From a virus, in IMG/VR virus record IMGVR_UViG_3300044630_004419, positions 1-49,717 of that record: 49,717 bases of DNA; one strand, 5' to 3'. Each line of letters starts with the position of its first letter. Positions within the stretch are counted from its first letter, which is position 1. Of this stretch, positions 20,701 to 28,665 are shown in pieces. Both the position numbers and the translations under genes were made by a program. The notes below the pieces were generated by a model. It was not told the DNA's origin, made no database searches, and worked only from the letters and a program-made list of their open reading frames with translations.

Positions 20701-22961
20701 TTAATGTAGACTACTGGGTTATTTGCTGCAGATACTGCAGTCACAAATGAAGGATCTGACTGGATACTAATATACCATTTAGAATTTTGTTCATCAAATT
20801 GAATTGGACATGCAGGTTGTCCAGCAAGTCTATCAGATACTTTACTTACAAGTCTTAAATTGCCAGATGTAACACCAATATCAGTTTTGATATCAACAAC
20901 TGAAGAATTTGATTCATTTTCTGATAATTTAAGTTGAGTTGACGTTAATTCTGAAGAATTTACATAATATATTTTTTGTGGTTCAATGCCATCAGGAAGA
21001 ACACCATTATTTGATATGATTCTAACTGCCTGAGATGTATTAATTCCAGTTATTGCTCCAACAGAAAGAGATTCTGATATGGTAATAGTATTAGTGGCAA
21101 TGTCAATAGAAGAAATTTCTACATCAATTTTATAATTTGGGGATACTGTTGCCCCAATGGAAACTCCAGAAGAATTAATATAAATTTTATCATTTTCTCT
21201 ACCACCAATAGTAAATCCTTTAAAACTTGTTGGAGGAACATCTAAAGAATTGTCATAATCTTCTAGATAAATTCTTGTGTTTGAATTGCTAGATGCTAAG
21301 TCTGCAGTTTTTTCCGAATCTATTGATAAACATCTAATAATACTTTCATCTGATAAAATTTCTTTAGGTGGAATTATGTGAGTAATAAATCCATGATTAT
21401 CTTTTTCTAATTGGTAATCCTTAAATCCTCTTGCAGAAAGTGCAATAGCACCGAAATTACTATTTGAGTTGGTGATACTTTGATCACCACCATCATCTGC
21501 TATAAAATGTTTAGAATATCCAATTGCAAAAATAGATACACATTGGATAAACGCATCATTTGATGCCTTAATGTGATAACTTTCCCAAGATGGTTTATAT
21601 ACTGATCTTGAATTTTGATGTAAAAATTCATCTGGATATGAAGATTGGTCATTGTATGTTCCAGAATCTTCATTATAAACTACGAACGCATTATCATCCT
21701 TTTGAAGTGAAATTCCAGTAAACTGTGCAGTTACAATACTCTTAAAACCAGTTGCCTTTGATCCATCAGCATGAAGTCCGTTCATTCCATAAACGGACTT
21801 TAGACTGCAATTGAATACATATGGAGAACTTGAGGATACTGTATCTGATACAGTTGTAATTATAGAATCATTGTTTACTGTTGGTACTAATGTAGATTCT
21901 GGTTCATCAGAAAGTCTATATGTAAATTGTGTAGAATTTACTACTTGTGCTACAGTGAATGCTCCATTATATTCTGATCTTTCCTGAACATTTTGTCCTA
22001 TATTCGAAATTAAAATCGATGTATTTGGAGATAAGTTGTGATTGCTTGTGGTTGTTACAGTTACAATATTTGACGCATCATTGATACCATCACCAGCATA
22101 GAGTGAGTCGATAGAAATAGCACCAAGTCCAAGATCACCAACGATTCTATTTTCTTCAATATTTGGATATAAGTCTGGAGATGCATTTACACCCCAATCA
22201 ATAATTACTGGGATTCCAGAATTTGGTCCAAATCCTTTAGAAACTTTATAATAATACATTTCAAGGTCAGTCTTATCTAGAGTGACCCCATTTTTCACAT
22301 ACTTATTTTTTCCATCAACATATTCAAATGCTGTCAATTTGTGGTGAGAATAACTAGGTGGTGTTTGGAATGTTGATGTTGGAGATGAATACACATTCCC
22401 ATTAGGATCTCCATCAAAGATTGAAAATCCATAAATGTAACAAGCACCAGTTAGTCTGAAAATCGAACTGCGATCAATTAATGAATCTGTTGGTGATGGT
22501 ACATATTTTGGTCTTACTTTAGTTTTCCTAAGATCACTTGCAACAATTGAAACACCTTTAGGAATAATTACTCCACCATCAGCACTATTATATTTGTATA
22601 ACTCGTTTGCTGAGTCAGTAATATCTAAAATACTTTGTAAATTTAATTCTGGAATTGATGTAACTGAACCTCCATAGGTCTTAACAGTATTGCCATCAAC
22701 ATAATATCCAGGACGATTATCAATATAATGAGTTCCAGAAGAGATTAAAATCGTAGTCTGGTCAAATAAGTCATTATTTGCACCTTGGACGTAAGAAAAT
22801 CTGACTGCCTCAAGAAGTGCTCTTTGAATAGTTTTGAACGGTCTTAAGGCAGAATTTCCTCTGTTCTCAATGGAATCTGTTGAATCCAATTGTCCAGGAT
22901 CAACATATAAAATATTGCCATTAAGATTTTTTAGTAAATTTTCGAGTCTCGCTAAAGGCAT
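17769..22961 (-). CDS. Large virion/tail-fibre protein, 1730 aa
   Basis: Begins MPLARLENLLKNLNGNILYVDPGQ, followed by an ALRPFKTIQRALLEAVRFSY segment and beta-helix-like text (ILISSGTHYIDNRPGYYVDG, GVSIVASDLRKTKVRP). This is the usual look of cyanophage pectin-lyase-fold structural proteins. The middle is long and beta-rich. The C-terminus carries NVSGNVTGNVTGN runs, a duplicated 33-residue module with GNQTIGGTKTFSNTISGSV, and a compact end domain. It is probably a tail fibre or virion surface protein. It is transcribed away from the plus-strand gene at 23034, with a GATAAATA site about 35 bp upstream. Confidence 0.8.
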   Translation of the reverse strand: MPLARLENLLKNLNGNILYVDPGQLDSTDSIENRGNSALRPFKTIQRALLEAVRFSYVQGANNDLFDQTTILISSGTHYIDNRPGYYVDGNTVKTYGGSVTSIPELNLQSILDITDSANELYKYNSADGGVIIPKGVSIVASDLRKTKVRPKYVPSPTDSLIDRSSIFRLTGACYIYGFSIFDGDPNGNVYSSPTSTFQTPPSYSHHKLTAFEYVDGKNKYVKNGVTLDKTDLEMYYYKVSKGFGPNSGIPVIIDWGVNASPDLYPNIEENRIVGDLGLGAISIDSLYAGDGINDASNIVTVTTTSNHNLSPNTSILISNIGQNVQERSEYNGAFTVAQVVNSTQFTYRLSDEPESTLVPTVNNDSIITTVSDTVSSSSPYVFNCSLKSVYGMNGLHADGSKATGFKSIVTAQFTGISLQKDDNAFVVYNEDSGTYNDQSSYPDEFLHQNSRSVYKPSWESYHIKASNDAFIQCVSIFAIGYSKHFIADDGGDQSITNSNSNFGAIALSARGFKDYQLEKDNHGFITHIIPPKEILSDESIIRCLSIDSEKTADLASSNSNTRIYLEDYDNSLDVPPTSFKGFTIGGRENDKIYINSSGVSIGATVSPNYKIDVEISSIDIATNTITISESLSVGAITGINTSQAVRIISNNGVLPDGIEPQKIYYVNSSELTSTQLKLSENESNSSVVDIKTDIGVTSGNLRLVSKVSDRLAGQPACPIQFDEQNSKWYISIQSDPSFVTAVSAANNPVVYIKRVVDTRSLDDKLYRARLVIPKDSVNASEPSTGFILQRSSSALSDNYTLPNSLESISESRNTNQIVDAWITIGVPNVANIITKTPHNLKSGNVVNIYNLKSSNEPAPVGLGTGTGFNGSFVVESVINDLHFTYEIAINPGTITTTGTTYNTWLSSRNCSSTSYRVPPYTIDDDTAVRGNLPYFTCESINAEYQLYKINTIQKYSYGVSDGVYYVTLNAFKNTPTVSPFNTDNLKLSQSIENLYPQSDLDNINSDPLPTKTVASRKIIGTVNINDPENSVTKETVSEFLKDFGVGAQISSISKSGSTCTITTIRNHGLGGVRSLSISGGSAGTGFVNGTWYDIPLCGGDGINATANVEVSGGAVISANISYHGSGYAQGNTLILRGIPHSSTNGSSISVTVSSVFSGTKSIQIIGTNNFGNDGFFPITSFTENTISYVNSNGSAESSSGVAIFSGEGLVVASSTYDSETQKTLITTSIPHSISVGNKVYFSSIASNTFNVVGVASSVTFVVDGDASQAANYNVFPISLSPSLKNSDLVNENLSSRQYPLIGEISVRTSDNSTGDISSTSTSIVVTNSQGFEKSDFIQIDDEIMMITNINGTGISVLRGLFNTKSVAHSRNRLVKKINPIPVELRRNSILRASGHTFEYTGFGPGNYSTGMPTNQNRVLTRDEVLISQSLSTRGGVVLYTGMNSDGEFYIGRKKFNALTGEEELLGIPEAESQSNYSDDLTVNKLTVINELDASTANSTLKDVTVTGTLTGNVSGNVTGNVTGNVSGNAGTVTNGVYTTGNQTIGGTKTFSNTISGSVSGNAGTVTDGVYTTGNQTIGGTKTFSNTISGSVSGNAGTATVASSVSNGVISAEKLNGAQTGTAPIFGVRAWGRVGENGNLSYGGNVSGANRTGNGDYTINISTNMLNDNYSVVVTIDQDPGDQGNNDAGRVPYVYSKSNSNFKVKIRLSDAAQSGGISAVDAPFNFIIIG
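18174..18371 (-). repeat. 99-bp direct repeat, two copies
   Basis: Two adjacent nearly identical 99-bp units (33 codons), with boundaries near 18174, 18273 and 18371, encode the YTTGNQTIGGTKTFSNTIS module twice near the C-terminus of the 1730-aa protein. Confidence 0.85.
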
Positions 22962-22994
22962 TTGGAGATTATCCTACTAATTTTTCTTCTGACT

Positions 22995-23002
22995 TATTTA
23001 TC
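22995..23002 (-). promoter_or_regulatory. Late promoter-like GATAAATA, minus arm
   Basis: GATAAATA on the minus strand, about 34 bp upstream of the ATG of the 1730-aa gene. It directly abuts the plus-strand site. Confidence 0.5.
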
Positions 23003-23010
23003 AATAAATA
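23003..23010 (+). promoter_or_regulatory. Late promoter-like AATAAATA, plus arm
   Basis: AATAAATA on the plus strand, about 24 bp before the chosen ATG at 23034. This makes the 72-bp gap a divergent late promoter region. Confidence 0.5.
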
Positions 23011-23033
23011 GGATTATTAATATTTTTGAAAAT

Positions 23034-23771
23034 ATGAGTATCAGTACATATACACAAAATTTGATTGAATATTATGAAAGTAAAAAATCAAATGATGCTA
23101 AACAAAAAGATCAAATTGAACAAACTAAAGTAGGATATACAATAAAACAGGCAGATGGGACTCCAGATATAAAGGTATGGGGAGTTGTTGAAATTTTAAA
23201 TAATTTTGATGCCCCAATAAAATGTATTGATAATAAAATTATTCAAATAAACGATAGTATCAAGGAATTGCAAAATGCAGTCCTTTCAGTGGGACAAACT
23301 GCCAATTCTGTGGGATGTGGCACTATTGGCATCAATTCAATTACTGTTTATGAAGATAGACTTAGGTATCGTGGATGGGGATTAAATGGCACAAATCCAT
23401 TTAATCCTGAAAGTGGTCCATTAAATATATCTAATGCAGGAATTGGAACAGAAAATTATATAAATCCTGTTGCAATTGGAACTTATTATGGTCCAGTTAG
23501 TATTTGCACTGACCCATTACAAATTATCTGTAATGCAACAATTTGCTCTGGGTATGCAACTTCAATATCAAATTTAAATTCTACTATAACTACCAAACAA
23601 TCACAGAGAGATAGTTTAATTCAAAAAGTAAATACTCTAAAAGACAAGAGATCACAATTTGAATTGCAAAAATGGGGATATGATCAAACTTTAGATAAGT
23701 TGGATAATGAAATATCACAATCTGAAGACATATTAGACTTTTTATCTACAACCGATGAGGATTGCTTGTAA
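23034..23771 (+). CDS. Plus-strand virion-type protein, 245 aa
   Basis: The ATG at 23034 (MSISTYTQNLIEYYESKK) is preferred over an in-frame ATG at 22962, because that one lies upstream of the late promoter-like site. The protein has a Lys/Gln-rich N-terminal helix, a middle with five Cys between about residues 148 and 170 (CTDPLQIICNATICSG), and a C-terminal coiled-coil-like stretch (residues ~175-245). The function is not recognised. Its position between fibre and baseplate blocks suggests a structural or tail-associated protein. It ends at a bidirectional terminator. Confidence 0.7.
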   Translation: MSISTYTQNLIEYYESKKSNDAKQKDQIEQTKVGYTIKQADGTPDIKVWGVVEILNNFDAPIKCIDNKIIQINDSIKELQNAVLSVGQTANSVGCGTIGINSITVYEDRLRYRGWGLNGTNPFNPESGPLNISNAGIGTENYINPVAIGTYYGPVSICTDPLQIICNATICSGYATSISNLNSTITTKQSQRDSLIQKVNTLKDKRSQFELQKWGYDQTLDKLDNEISQSEDILDFLSTTDEDCL

Positions 23772-23779
23772 AAACCCTA

Positions 23780-23810
23780 CAGGCAATTTTTGCCTGGAGA
23801 TTTTTTCCCC
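23780..23810. terminator. Bidirectional intrinsic terminator
   Basis: The 7-bp stem CAGGCAA/TTGCCTG at 23780-23796 has a 3-nt loop. It is followed by GGAGATTTTTT on the plus strand and by TAGGGTTTTT on the minus strand. It separates the convergent 245-aa gene and the baseplate operon. Confidence 0.75.
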
Positions 23811-23848
23811 CCTTTTTTGAAATAAAAAGTGAATTTTGATTTGGGGGA

Positions 23849-24022
23849 TCAATTATTATAAGTCAGTTCACCACGAAGTTCGGCAAGTTTAGCAGTAGCA
23901 AGACATTCAACGCAGGTCCAATAAGTTTCTCCACTAATAGGGAAATTCTCATCCGTAAAATGTGCTGCCATATCTTCTTGCATACCTTGGAGATCCTTCA
24001 GTTGCTCTTGAGAAATTTGCAT
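23849..24022 (-). CDS. Small ORF, 57 aa, end of baseplate operon
   Basis: The ATG at 24022 opens a 57-codon frame (MQISQEQLKDLQGMQEDMAA at the start, GETYWTCVECLATAKLAELR near the end), ending TGA at 23849. It has a CVEC pair and a helical Gln/Glu-rich N-terminus. It lies 21 nt after the S74 fibre gene and before the shared terminator, so it is the last gene of the operon. The function is not recognised; amino-acid composition and position support a real gene. Confidence 0.65.
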   Translation of the reverse strand: MQISQEQLKDLQGMQEDMAAHFTDENFPISGETYWTCVECLATAKLAELRGELTYNN

Positions 24023-24043
24023 TCTTGGTGGTCGTAGGGGGAC

Positions 24044-24766
24044 CTATACATCATAGCACAACCCTTGGCATTTCGGGCAGTCTGGGGACAGTTTGGCAAC
24101 CGTCTCCTTAAGGTCATTAATTTGCTTTTGTTGTTCTTGAATAGCACCAATTAAGATTGTTGTTAATTTGCCATAACTAATTTTCTTATATGACTCTCCA
24201 TTGAGTTGAAACTCTCCAACAACTTCTGGTATTACCTCCTCCACTTCTTGAGCAATTAATCCAATCTCACGGTCGGTCTTTAGAAAATATGATGGGACTA
24301 ATTCTTCTTTCCAGTTGAAATAAATTGGATTTAGTTCTAATATTTTTTTTAAGCAGTCTGCAATAGGTTCTATTTGTTTCTTTAAATTTACATCTGATGT
24401 AGAATCTGTTGCCTCATTGGTTATTTCAATTCCATTATACTGCCAATATCCCCACAAATTTCCACTTGGGGAAGAGAAGTCTATGTTTGGAGAAGCACTT
24501 CCCAAAGTAGGTTGTGCATCCATATGACCACCAACATCTACTCCCCAACCAATTCCATTATATGCTCCAGTTTGATTCCAAACACCAACTCCATTATAAG
24601 AACCTATTTGATTGGTCATTCCAACCATATTTGCGGTTCCTAGATTTTGAACAGAAAATGGAACCGATGGGTCCAAACTTGTCCAAAATTCTGCAGTTGC
24701 AGTTGGTGGTGCTCCAGCAGTTCCTGCTTGAATTGATTCAGTTTCTACAGTATTAATGTACGGCAT
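24044..24766 (-). CDS. Short tail fibre with S74 intramolecular chaperone domain, 240 aa
   Basis: The N-terminal ~115 residues are Gly/Tyr/Asn-rich and beta-like. Residues ~120-225 match the peptidase S74 (endosialidase-type chaperone) pattern: Ser124-Asp-Val-Asn-Leu-Lys129 at the self-cleavage site, then LNPIYFNWKEE, EIGLIAQEVEEVIPEVV and a C-terminal coiled coil. In this family the domain trimerises the fibre and cleaves itself off. The protein ends in a CPKCQGLC cysteine cluster. The start overlaps the upstream stop as TAATG. It is probably a short fibre or spike of the baseplate. Confidence 0.85.
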   Translation of the reverse strand: MPYINTVETESIQAGTAGAPPTATAEFWTSLDPSVPFSVQNLGTANMVGMTNQIGSYNGVGVWNQTGAYNGIGWGVDVGGHMDAQPTLGSASPNIDFSSPSGNLWGYWQYNGIEITNEATDSTSDVNLKKQIEPIADCLKKILELNPIYFNWKEELVPSYFLKTDREIGLIAQEVEEVIPEVVGEFQLNGESYKKISYGKLTTILIGAIQEQQKQINDLKETVAKLSPDCPKCQGLCYDV

Positions 24767-25341
24767 TAGAAGAATCCTGGCAATATTGATGAAAATGTTT
24801 GAGTTATTACAGATCCTATACTTGTTGGAAGTAAGGTTTGTTTTGGTTCAGTAATGAGAACACCACCGATACCTCTTATATTTAAGAATCCTTTTGATGT
24901 TAAGAGCAATTTATTTCTTGATGCGATTGCTACATTAGAACCTTCAATTTTAATATGATCTGCTGCATCAAGATCAATATTTTGATTTGATCTTATAGTA
25001 ACTCCACCCTCATCAGATCCAGTAGCATTGATAACAATACTTCTAGCAGTAATTGTTAATTCTCCATTTCCAGCATCAATGTGTATACCTTTTCCATTAC
25101 TATAAATTCCCAAACCATCTTTGGAATTGCTAATAATATTATCTTTCTTTTGTGCTGTTGAATTACTTCTAATGTCAAATCCACCATCACCAAACAGTCT
25201 AATACAACCTAAGGATTGTGATGTTAATTCTATTTGTCTAGGTCTTTTAGAATCAGGATCTTTTCCAATGAATATAGTTCCATCTTGTGGGTCATTAAAA
25301 ACATATCCCGTTGGTTGGGGTTTTGGTTTTTTAAGTGTCAT
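24766..25341 (-). CDS. Baseplate spike-type beta-helix protein, 191 aa
   Basis: A 191-residue protein with regular short beta repeats (IRLFGDGGFDIRSN, GIHIDAGNGELTITARSIVI, GVTIRSNQNIDLDAADHIKI), as in triple-stranded beta-helix spikes. The start overlaps the gp5-like stop (ATGA). Since the gp5-like protein before it has an OB-fold but no spike-like C-terminal beta-helix, this may supply part of the membrane-piercing spike. That role is inferred from position and fold pattern. Confidence 0.7.
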   Translation of the reverse strand: MTLKKPKPQPTGYVFNDPQDGTIFIGKDPDSKRPRQIELTSQSLGCIRLFGDGGFDIRSNSTAQKKDNIISNSKDGLGIYSNGKGIHIDAGNGELTITARSIVINATGSDEGGVTIRSNQNIDLDAADHIKIEGSNVAIASRNKLLLTSKGFLNIRGIGGVLITEPKQTLLPTSIGSVITQTFSSILPGFF

Positions 25342-27359
25342 TCTTTATCAGCACAATAAGTAACAGTTTTTATCTTAGTCGCATCAGTTTCTGTTGTTGA
25401 TACTTCAGTATTAAATGAAAGTATTGGTTTTAATATTGCACCAGAACCAGTATCACTATTTATTGTAAGTTCTGGGAATATGTTAATCGATGTACCTGGA
25501 TTTGTAACTTGAACTCCAATGATTCTTCCATCAGGATCAAGTTCTAGATTGAGTAATACATCACTATCTGAACAAGCAGAATTAACAATAGTATCATTTT
25601 GTGTATATCCCAATCCAGTGTTTTCAATAACAACCCCTGATATATAAGGATAAACTATTGCACCAGAAGATTCGGCAGGTGCAATAGAACAAGCAGAACT
25701 AGTTAAGGTTTCGTCATCAACATTTTCATCAACTCCTGAAGTATCTGGACCTAGATATCCAGAACCAGTATTAACCATTACAGTTGTCCAGACACGACCA
25801 TTTTTAATTGTAGTATATGCAGATGCTCCAGAACCATTCTCACAAGCATCATCAAATGAAACATATGGTGCTGAAGTGTATCCATCTCCAGGATTTGTGA
25901 TATTTACTCCCATAATCTGACCAAATGCATCTACAACTGTGTTTCCTGTAGCACCAGATCCACCACCACCAAAGAAAGTAACTTTAGGCATTCCACATTG
26001 AAGACTTACATCACAACCACCTCCGATTGGTGATAATTCACCACCAGAAATCCCATCTAGGAATCCAGTTGCTTGTGATGTCGCATCATCTAAAAGATTT
26101 CTAACTCCTTGTGATGGAGAATAGTTTAGGATGTTTTGGAATTTAAGATCTCCAGATTTTGGAACGAATCCTTTGTTTATTTCATAATCAAATACTTCTT
26201 TGCAGGGAGATGCTTCACATTGAAGAAAACTTGTTATAGTTTTTGTATATCCAATTGCGGTTTCAACATAAGACATTACAGTTCCTATTCCTCCACCCAA
26301 AAGGGAAGTAACTTCTTCTAATGCAGATCCAATTGAATCCTCAATTTCATTGGTAATAGATTGTAAAATGCTGCCAGTGAGTGTTTCCACTAAACATACA
26401 GGAATGCTAGCAACTTTTCCTATCATATTGAAAAGAAAATCAAAAACAAACTTCTTAATTTTATTAATAATATTTAAAAATAAACACCAAATTCCATCTG
26501 CAATTTCTCCTGCTGCTGCTTTCTTTAAAAACTCTACTTCTTTAGGTAACTTTACAGACTTGAGGAAATCTTTAAGTAAATTATAAATTCCAGTTATTAT
26601 TTCATCTCTTATTCTTTTGACGATTGATATCAATGCATCTGAAATAGCAGATGCAATCTCAGTAATTTCTGAACTTAAATCTGTGATTTTATTTAATACT
26701 GGATTAATATATGTGTTGTTTATATACTTAACTTCATTTAAAAGTTGAATAAATTTTATTAATGCTTTATTGATTTGAGAAACAATATCCTTTCCCTCTT
26801 TGCAGTGTCCAGGAATAGTAATTGTTGGATTCTTGTTTAATTCAATTCCTGCAACTGTTTTTTCTCCATTATGTTTTCCATCTGGTTTTGGTATTGAAGG
26901 TCTTTCAGTATTAATCTTACCATCCTTAACCTGAGTATTATATTGACCAACAATTTCTCCTGGTCTGTTAGAAAATAATTTAAACTCTTTTGTTCCTTTG
27001 TTAAAAGTATTTAAATAATCTACACTATCACCATTATATAAAGCACCAATAATAATGGGTTGTTGTGCATCATCACCGTCTGCAAAAAATCCAACAACAA
27101 CTTCACCACCACGAGTATTCAATGAGACTCCAGCACCTCCAGCACCAGAACCCATATTTGTTGGAACTAATACATGTGCCCAAGGAAGATCCTTATCTTC
27201 TATAATATCTCCAGGATGATACCCAATGATTCTTACCTGAACTCGATATCCATATTCAAGATCAGCACGATCTGGTTTTGTATTTGCAATAATACCAATA
27301 AACCATTTAAACCCATCTCTTCCCGCAAAATTGGGATTAATTAATGACTGTTCTAACAT
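25338..27359 (-). CDS. 5: Baseplate hub gp5-like protein, 673 aa
   Basis: Residues ~15-125 match the gp5/VgrG OB-fold (IIANTKPDRADLEYGYRVQVRI, then LPWAHVLVPTNMGSGAGG and GGEVVVGFFADGD). Next are a helical and hydrophobic region (~185-380) and a Gly/Ser/Asp-rich beta-repeat C-terminus with ITNPGDGYTSAPYVSFDD-type units. No T4-type lysozyme motif is visible, although T4 gp5 carries a lysozyme domain after the OB-fold. In this baseplate, cell-wall cutting may reside in the LT and M15-like hub proteins instead. It is coupled to the gene at 24766-25341 by ATGA. Confidence 0.8.
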   Translation of the reverse strand: MLEQSLINPNFAGRDGFKWFIGIIANTKPDRADLEYGYRVQVRIIGYHPGDIIEDKDLPWAHVLVPTNMGSGAGGAGVSLNTRGGEVVVGFFADGDDAQQPIIIGALYNGDSVDYLNTFNKGTKEFKLFSNRPGEIVGQYNTQVKDGKINTERPSIPKPDGKHNGEKTVAGIELNKNPTITIPGHCKEGKDIVSQINKALIKFIQLLNEVKYINNTYINPVLNKITDLSSEITEIASAISDALISIVKRIRDEIITGIYNLLKDFLKSVKLPKEVEFLKKAAAGEIADGIWCLFLNIINKIKKFVFDFLFNMIGKVASIPVCLVETLTGSILQSITNEIEDSIGSALEEVTSLLGGGIGTVMSYVETAIGYTKTITSFLQCEASPCKEVFDYEINKGFVPKSGDLKFQNILNYSPSQGVRNLLDDATSQATGFLDGISGGELSPIGGGCDVSLQCGMPKVTFFGGGGSGATGNTVVDAFGQIMGVNITNPGDGYTSAPYVSFDDACENGSGASAYTTIKNGRVWTTVMVNTGSGYLGPDTSGVDENVDDETLTSSACSIAPAESSGAIVYPYISGVVIENTGLGYTQNDTIVNSACSDSDVLLNLELDPDGRIIGVQVTNPGTSINIFPELTINSDTGSGAILKPILSFNTEVSTTETDATKIKTVTYCADKE

Positions 27360-27363
27360 ATTC

Positions 27364-28665
27364 TTATGGTTCTCCGTATGAATCTCTTACCAATTTAAGT
27401 CCTGTTAATCCCTTAATGTCAGAAAAATCGTGGGCAAGTTCTTTGATTAAATAAAGTCCAGACTTTTGATCGTCCTTTTCCTTTTCTTGCTTAGTGATCT
27501 TACCTATATTTAATCTAATTACATCACCAACTGCTAAATTTAAATTTAATGGAACAGTAATACTTAAAGACTGACTAAATGCAAGATTATATCTTGCTAC
27601 AGATTGTGATTGATATTTAATTCTGTCATCAATTTTAGAAGTAGGATCTACATTACCTGGAGATTTTACGACACCATCAATAAACTTGACCATCAATCTT
27701 GAAGGACTATCTTCTAATCCTTCTGGTATTTGTGGTCTTTCTTTACTCTTTGATGCATGGTTCATAATATCATAACTTTCAGATAGTTTATACTTATAAG
27801 AATCAAATTTTTTGGTATTCAAATCAAAGAAATAATTCACACTTGAATACATTCCTATTCTCAAATTGTCCAAAACATTTACATTTTTTTCGAATGTTGG
27901 GACAGTCAAAACTTTAAAGTTTGTAGTGTCCCTTGCGTAATCTGTTACATTCTCCGAATAAGAATATGTTTGATATTGTTTTTGATCTGCTGATGCTGGT
28001 AATAATGCAGACATCAATGAGTCTACACTTCTAAAATTATATCCATTTTTATTTTCATAAAATAAGTATCCAGCAGTTCCTTCTGTTGGAGATGACTTTC
28101 CAATTGGAGGAATTGATTTTGGACACAACCAAGACAATATATTAAATGGTTTCTTTGAATTGCCATAAAATGCATAACTATTTTTTGTGGGTTCAATCTC
28201 TCTTTTCTTATCAGTCTTCAGCACATCTTTTAATATTTGATCTATTGAGTCACTAATTTTTTGCTCTCCTCCCTGACTCTTTGGATACCGATTGAATACT
28301 CTTGTAGTTTCATTTTTAAATACTTCAATCGGTGCTAACTCCACTAAGAACATTTCTCTAGTAGACTGAGAAGTTGATCCGTGAACACGATGAATATAAT
28401 ATGGATTCTTAGTTTCATTTAATTCAATTCTCTGTCCAGTTGCTTCTTGAGTAATAATTAATCGTATTCTTTCTCCACCACGAATTGGAAGTGATGAAAT
28501 TAATCCATCAGTATTCACAATTACCATTGAAATGAATACTGCTGGAGAGAATATATCTTCAAAGTATTTAATTGAAGAAACGCAAGTTGTGGCATCAATA
28601 GATTTCGTTCCATCTAAAGATTCAATTACAAACTCTTGAATTTTATAGTTAAAATATGATGCCAT
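27364..28665 (-). CDS. 27: gp27-like baseplate hub protein, 433 aa
   Basis: Starts MASYFNYKIQEFVIESLDGT. Features are VVSSIKYFEDIFSPAVFIS-type beta text near residue 30, RGGERIRLIITQEATG, and a C-terminal PLNLNLAVGDVIRLNIGKI segment typical of gp27-like hub domains. It lies directly upstream of gp5 as in T4 (27 next to the hub genes). T4 gp27 is ~391 aa, close to this length. The start overlaps the upstream stop as TAATG. The assignment is by context and fold pattern. Confidence 0.65.
   Translation of the reverse strand: MASYFNYKIQEFVIESLDGTKSIDATTCVSSIKYFEDIFSPAVFISMVIVNTDGLISSLPIRGGERIRLIITQEATGQRIELNETKNPYYIHRVHGSTSQSTREMFLVELAPIEVFKNETTRVFNRYPKSQGGEQKISDSIDQILKDVLKTDKKREIEPTKNSYAFYGNSKKPFNILSWLCPKSIPPIGKSSPTEGTAGYLFYENKNGYNFRSVDSLMSALLPASADQKQYQTYSYSENVTDYARDTTNFKVLTVPTFEKNVNVLDNLRIGMYSSVNYFFDLNTKKFDSYKYKLSESYDIMNHASKSKERPQIPEGLEDSPSRLMVKFIDGVVKSPGNVDPTSKIDDRIKYQSQSVARYNLAFSQSLSITVPLNLNLAVGDVIRLNIGKITKQEKEKDDQKSGLYLIKELAHDFSDIKGLTGLKLVRDSYGEP

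Noticed and set aside
22962-23033. Longer start for the plus-strand 245-aa gene with a hydrophobic MEIILLIFLLTYL leader
   Set aside because: That stretch contains both late promoter-like sites; the ATG at 23034 lies at the expected distance downstream.
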